A program made the translations under genes and the position numbers. From contig CAWAAR010000003.1 in NCBI GenBank assembly GCA_963780135.1, positions 4,622,849 through 4,686,848 of the forward strand: DNA of 64,000 nucleotides. The letters are read 5' to 3'. Below are positions 53,973 to 64,000 of this stretch, in pieces. The DNA comes from Clostridium_AM sp963780135. GTDB taxonomy: Bacteria > Bacillota > Clostridia > Clostridiales > Clostridiaceae. Each line of letters opens with the position of its first letter. The first letter of the stretch is position 1. Below the pieces are notes generated by a model. It was not told the DNA's origin, searched no databases, and worked only from the letters and a program-made list of their open reading frames with translations.

Positions 53973-54006
53973 ATAAAAAAGCACTAAGTTTATACTTAAT
54001 GCTTTT
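53973..54006 (-). terminator. Terminator of the complete rRNA operon
   Basis: On the minus strand AAGCATTAAGT pairs with ACTTAGTGCTT (one mismatch) around a four-base loop, followed by TTTTTT. It lies just downstream of the 5S rRNA. Confidence 0.85.
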
Positions 54007-54013
54007 ATTCTAA

Positions 54014-54129
54014 CCTGGCGACGACCTACTCTTCCACAGAGCTGCCCCTGCAGTACCATCGGCACTATAAAGCTTAACCATCGTGTTCGAAATGGGAACG
54101 GGTGTTGCCTTTATGTCATAATCACCAGA
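54014..54129 (-). rRNA. rrf: 5S ribosomal RNA
   Basis: The minus strand begins TCTGGTGATTATGACATAAA and ends GGTCGTCGCCAGG, standard for clostridial 5S rRNA of about 116 bases. It ends the operon 16S-23S-5S. Confidence 0.95.
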
Positions 54130-54187
54130 TATTATTTAATTTTAAGAAAAGATTTTATCTTTTCAAAATTGCACAGTGAATTCATTT

Positions 54188-57084
<2,897 letters not shown>

Positions 57085-57273
57085 ATTTTCTTACTCTTAA
57101 GATTAATCTTTAGAGTTTTATTCTACAAAGGTATTTAATTACCTTTAGCTTTACTTTTATTAAAAGTTATATTCACTGTGCAATTTTCAAAGGACAACTG
57201 AAGAATTAGATTCTTCAAAATTAAACAGAGCTATTAAATAAAACCTTCGAAGTAGAATTACCTACTTCGTCGA

Positions 57274-58793
<1,520 letters not shown>

Positions 58794-58927
58794 AAAGTTT
58801 AATCTGTACTCAAATTATTGACGTTAAACATTTGTTTAACTATACTGGCTTATTTAAAATAAGAATGTCTTCTTACTTTCACTCTGTTTAATTTTCAAGG
58901 ATCTTGCCGCATCTCAGCGACTTTTAT

Positions 58928-59040
58928 ATCTTACCATGTTTGCTTAATCTTGTCAAGAACTTTTTTAATTTCTTGTTTTTGTTAAGCTTGCTGTGTTTTC
59001 ACAGCTTTTATATCTTAACATGCTTGTTTTTATTTGTCAA
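58928..59040 (-). promoter_or_regulatory. Tandem rRNA promoters P1 and P2
   Basis: Two near-perfect sigma-A promoters on the minus strand, both TTGACA, 17 bases, TAAGAT. P1: TTGACA at 59040-59035, TAAGAT at 59017-59012. P2: TTGACA at 58956-58951, TAAGAT at 58933-58928. The sequences after each -10 (ATAAAAG) are similar, as if duplicated. Spacing to the 16S start fits rRNA leaders. Confidence 0.85.
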
Positions 59041-59142
59041 TCAGTAATTTATTACTAAGTTAACAGCTATAAAATTCAGCACTAAGACATTAAGTATCAA
59101 ACTAAAAAAGCATTATGCAAACTAATTTATTGTCAATACTTT

Positions 59143-59218
<76 letters not shown>

Positions 59219-59519
59219 TCATTGTATTGTACTAACCGTAATTTATTTTGTTTTTGCTGCTCCTTCAAGCGACAAGTAGTATCTTATCATGTATACATAT
59301 ATAAGTAATCTACCTAATACATCTTAACTGCAATTGAATCAAATAATACTAAAGTATTCTCTGATATACTACTCATTTAACATAGTGATACACCTGACTA
59401 AGTTTTTGTAGTATTATGGTATTATACCCCAACTTATTAACAGTTTTCTTTATATATCCATAATATTTTCTCAATAATTTCATATCTAAAGACATAAAAC
59501 TTACATTCTTACTAAATAA
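59219..59519. other. Intergenic region upstream of tRNA-fMet, no gene seen
   Basis: About 300 AT-rich bases between the tRNA and the terminator of the nuclease gene. A tRNA promoter is expected here but is not clear. Confidence 0.4.
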
Positions 59520-59546
59520 AAAAGAACTCATTAATTAGAGTTCCTA
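59520..59546 (-). terminator. Terminator of the ATPase/nuclease cassette
   Basis: On the minus strand GGAACTC and GAGTTCT form a stem around TAATTAAT-type loop sequence, followed by TTTTTT. It lies 30 bases after the nuclease stop codon. Confidence 0.75.
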
Positions 59547-59575
59547 TTTATATTTATTATTATGCTTATATTAAA

Positions 59576-60376
59576 TCATAATACAACTGGCTGAATAATA
59601 ACAGTATTTATCTTTTTATCACTATAAATTCTATTATAAGTATTAACAAATGTAACTTTATTCTTTACAATCTTTTCTTTATCATATATGAAGAAAAATA
59701 TGTTAGAATACTTATAATGAAATGCATCTGAACCCAACTCTTCACTTAACATTCTCTCACTCATAGATGCTCTTGAACACTTCACTTCTATAACCACATT
59801 ATATTTTTCAATGATTATATCATATCTAATTGTTCCATATCCAGTATCATCACATACTTCCAATCTTGCTTCTGGAAAAATGGGTTTAATAATTGAATAA
59901 AGAATTCTTTGAACATCATATTCGTTACCTATTTTTATTTTATCTAAACTATCTCTTGTTATATACCCACTTCCATGTACCTTATCCTCATACATAGCCT
60001 CTATATGACAATAAAAATTATTTAATATTCTCTTTACAATAGTGAGTGCGATTTCTTCTGAAAATTCATTAGAGTTTATTACTTGCTTAGAATTACTTTT
60101 TATTTCATTGATTATGTTTTGGAAAAAATATATTGCATTCTCTTTAGCCTTTAAAATGTTCTTCTTGGTATTAACTGCCGAAAATTCATTTTCTTGATAT
60201 ACAGTATGCATTTTAAATTCAGTTACTATACTGTTGTCTTTTGCAATGTTCTCCAATTGCTTCTCCGCTTCTTTTAATAACCCTTTAACTAAATTGGTAT
60301 CATTAGTTTCTTGCATTTTCACAAGTTGGTTATTAATCTTATCTAAAGCCTCTTCTTTTCCTAATTTTAAATTCAC
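59576..60376 (-). CDS. PD-(D/E)XK superfamily nuclease-like protein next to an ATPase
   Basis: 266 residues. The N-terminal ~150 residues are helical (EEALDKINNQLVKMQETND, LKEAEKQLENIAKD). The C-terminal domain has the PD-(D/E)XK pattern: YGTIRYDIIIEKYNVVIEVKCSR, with Asp in RYDIII and E-x-K in IEVK. Then come SERMLSEELGSDAFHYKY and IFFFIYDKE, as in restriction-enzyme-fold nucleases. DNA cleavage is inferred only. The GTG start follows GGGGG by seven bases. It is preceded, 19 bp away, by an AAA/STAND-type ATPase gene, and ends before a terminator, so the two form a cassette. No known defence family is matched by eye. Confidence 0.75.
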   Translation of the reverse strand: MNLKLGKEEALDKINNQLVKMQETNDTNLVKGLLKEAEKQLENIAKDNSIVTEFKMHTVYQENEFSAVNTKKNILKAKENAIYFFQNIINEIKSNSKQVINSNEFSEEIALTIVKRILNNFYCHIEAMYEDKVHGSGYITRDSLDKIKIGNEYDVQRILYSIIKPIFPEARLEVCDDTGYGTIRYDIIIEKYNVVIEVKCSRASMSERMLSEELGSDAFHYKYSNIFFFIYDKEKIVKNKVTFVNTYNRIYSDKKINTVIIQPVVL

Positions 60377-60395
60377 ATCTATTCCCCCATTTTAA

Positions 60396-61582
60396 TTAAT
60401 GTGTTCCCCATCTAAGGTAGAATAGAAATAGTGGATCTAATATGTATAGTATATTATCTTTCCATTCAAAAACCTGATAAATGGTTTCTTTTTCATCAAT
60501 AATACCTTGTAATTGCTTCAATGAATCCTTAATTTTAGGTTTATCTGGCTTTGCATCCATATCTATAATTAACTTATCTATTCTATTTTTAAGGTCGTCT
60601 AAACTTAACCCCATTAATGGTGGATTATCTGCTATTGCCTTTATTATCAATCCGTATACATCTAACTCTTCATTATCTTTAGTTTTATAGATCTTTCTTT
60701 GGTTTCCTCTTGTATTAGGACCTTCTTTTAGTACCTTAATAACATCCCTATATTCAAAGTTAACTGTAGTAAATCTATAAGCTTGTTCTAAAATTGAATC
60801 TGGTATTTCTTTTAACTCACCACTATCAGAATCTAATAAAGTACAAATACTCAAGCATATATATTGCATTAATTGGGGTGATGTCAAGCTTTCAATTGCT
60901 ATATTTTTAGCTATTTCCATTTTTATTGAAATAGCTAACTCTTTAAATCCTTTTGTTGCAATTTCTTCTAATTCATTAATATTCCAAGGTTCTATATTTA
61001 TTAAACTTAACCTTCCAGTTAAATCTGCATTTTTTCTTATTGCGTCGTCTGCTCTATGAGGCAGTGATATAACAATTGCTTTGAATTCTTTTCTTATTGC
61101 ATCTTTTAATTGTTGAGCAATATGTAACTGAACTTGCTCTGGTGCATAATGAAAATCATCTAATACTAAAACTAACCCATTTTCTTTAAAGTAGCTGATA
61201 ACTCTATCCTTATTTAAAACAAACTTTTCTGTTTTATTACTCTCTTTTGAGAAGAATTGCTCTCAAATCTTTGAACTTCTCCATATTCTCCACTAAGTGG
61301 CAATCCAGCTTTAATTCCAATGATACTCCAAAACTCACTAACACTATTAAAATCTCCACCAGATACTTCTATTAAGTTATCTAAATCTATTACTTTTTCA
61401 CATAACACTGTTTTACCCATTTTAGAAGGACCTATTATTGATGTTAAACAACCTGATATTTTTAAAGCTTGTTTTAATCTTAACTCATAATCTACATTTA
61501 AATCTAGTGATTTTCTTGATACATATGTATATTCTGGAAAAGAACCAGGCTTAAAGACTTGTTCAGCTAACAGTTTACGCAT
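60396..61582 (-). pseudogene. AAA/STAND-type ATPase of the nuclease cassette, frameshifted
   Basis: The N-terminal frame (61582 to about 61214) reads MRKLLAEQVFKPGSFPEYTY and has Walker A GPSKMGKT. It ends after VQRFESNSSQKRV. In another frame the protein continues EQFFSKESNKTEKFVLNKD, with a Walker B LVLVLDDFHYAP and the sensor-like AIVISLPHRADDAIRKN. It then runs on through EIAKNIAIESLTSPQLMQYIC to a C-terminal helical/winged region ending YLRWGTH. Removing one AG from GAGAG near 61255 makes one frame of about 395 codons (F-E-Q-F-F-S). So a dinucleotide slippage has split the gene. The start ATG 61582 follows GGGAG. If the break is real the cassette is inactive or phase-variable. Confidence 0.75.
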
Positions 61583-61804
61583 TACACTCACTCCCTAATA
61601 AATTTATTTTAATTATCTCCACTTTACTATATTTAAATCACTTTTACATCTATTAATCAAAATTTTAACCTTTTAATATATTTTAACACATTTAACTATA
61701 ATAAAGTGTTTTAAAGTATAAAAAGAATGAGAAATACTCACACTCTTAATGTTTTATCTATTCTTAAAAATACCCATAGATATTTAAAAGTTTTAATGCA
61801 AACA
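61583..61804. other. Upstream region of the ATPase/nuclease cassette
   Basis: About 220 AT-rich bases between the ATPase start and the terminator of the next rRNA operon. It should contain the cassette promoter; none is clear. Confidence 0.35.
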
Positions 61805-61838
61805 AAAAACACTAGGCAATTTACTTGCTTAGTGTTTC
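61805..61838 (-). terminator. Terminator of the second (partial) rRNA operon
   Basis: On the minus strand AAACACTAAGCAA pairs with TTGCCTAGTGTTT (one mismatch) and is followed by a T-run, just downstream of the second 5S rRNA. The stem sequence differs from that of the first operon. Confidence 0.85.
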
Positions 61839-61846
61839 TATAATTA

Positions 61847-61962
61847 CCTGGCGACGACCTACTCTTCCACAGAGCTGCCCCTGCAGTACCATCGGCACTA
61901 TAAAGCTTAACCATCGTGTTCGAAATGGGAACGGGTGTTGCCTTTATGTCATAATCACCAGA
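61847..61962 (-). rRNA. rrf: 5S ribosomal RNA, second copy
   Basis: Identical by eye to the copy at 54014-54129, offset 7833 bp. It is the last gene of the rRNA operon that continues beyond the right edge. Confidence 0.95.
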
Positions 61963-61967
61963 TTACT

Positions 61968-62085
61968 AAAATTGCTATAAGCTTCACATTACTGCGTCAA
62001 TTCAATCGCTGCGGTACTCATTTACGTTAATAAACTCTGTTCCTCGCTCAATCATTTCCTTGTACTGTTCGCTTCTATCAATTTT
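61968..62085. mobile_element. 118-bp inverted-repeat element inserted in the 23S-5S spacer
   Basis: The spacer between 5S and 23S here is 124 bases longer than in the first operon. The extra block begins AAAATTGCTATAAGC and ends GCTTCTATCAATTTT, which are inverted repeats with 13 of 15 matching positions. The interior is less AT-rich than the surroundings (GCTGCGGTACTCATTTACG) and non-coding. This fits a small MITE-like element; no target duplication is certain. Confidence 0.55.
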
Positions 62086-62144
62086 ACCTTATTTAATTTT
62101 AAGAAAAGATTTTATCTTTTCAAAATTGCACAGTGAATTTATTT

Positions 62145-64000
<1,856 letters not shown>

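Overview
The window is low-GC, AT-rich chromosomal DNA of a Firmicute, most likely a spore-forming Clostridium (cluster I). Pointers are the strong purine-rich ribosome binding sites with frequent TTG/GTG starts, a Spo0E-like phosphatase, a T-box leader, three cell-wall-binding repeat 2 (CWB2) surface proteins, an acr3-type ars operon and clostridial rRNA operons. Species cannot be fixed from the sequence alone.

Layout. 1-9.9 kb: housekeeping and accessory genes (lipoprotein, pentapeptide-repeat protein, DEAD-box helicase, CWB2/DUF5050 surface protein, EamA exporter, NUDIX hydrolase, LigB-type dioxygenase, cytoplasmic CZB chemoreceptor). 10.2-11.6 kb: a ~440-bp direct repeat flanking a truncated chemoreceptor. 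11.6-17.8 kb: CWB2-glucosaminidase, a DedA pair, and a divergent EamA exporter/MocR regulator pair. 17.8-21.1 kb: a lactate-racemase (LarA) homologue and an SSS-family transporter behind a T-box leader with two consecutive antiterminator modules. 21.3-29.8 kb: SNF2 helicase, an orphan histidine kinase, a LanFEG-type ABC exporter and a two-component system. 30-37.8 kb: Spo0E-like protein, arsR-arsD-arsA-acr3 and an AmmeMemoRadiSam pair. 38-44.5 kb: hypothetical genes, a frameshifted diguanylate cyclase, bioY and a CWB2-DUF1906 protein. 44.6-50.7 kb: a large hybrid kinase and a small alarmone synthetase/response regulator/kinase operon. 50.8-53.9 kb: decayed genes, a DUF4489 protein, a BspA-like LRR protein and a Microcystis-type (MVL) mannan-binding lectin. 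54-64 kb: one complete and one partial rRNA operon on the minus strand. Between them are an initiator tRNA and a two-gene ATPase/PD-(D/E)XK nuclease cassette whose ATPase is frameshifted.

Themes. Sensing of envelope stress or peptides is prominent: four histidine kinases, two OmpR regulators, an ABC exporter and an alarmone synthetase. The exporter promoter and the alarmone-synthetase operon promoter share 11-bp-phased TTTAAGGTT-like repeats just upstream of the -10 box. Small repeated structured elements are scattered between genes: a family with a CTTAG...CTAAG hairpin and a GGTAGCCAT-containing tail, the pair around 10-11.6 kb, and a 118-bp inverted-repeat element in one rRNA spacer. Several genes are visibly decaying (chemoreceptor tail, diguanylate cyclase, FGGY kinase tail, a 105-aa paralogue, the ATPase). 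The best candidates for undescribed biology are the ATPase/nuclease cassette between the rRNA operons, the tandem T-box modules, and the repeated structured elements.
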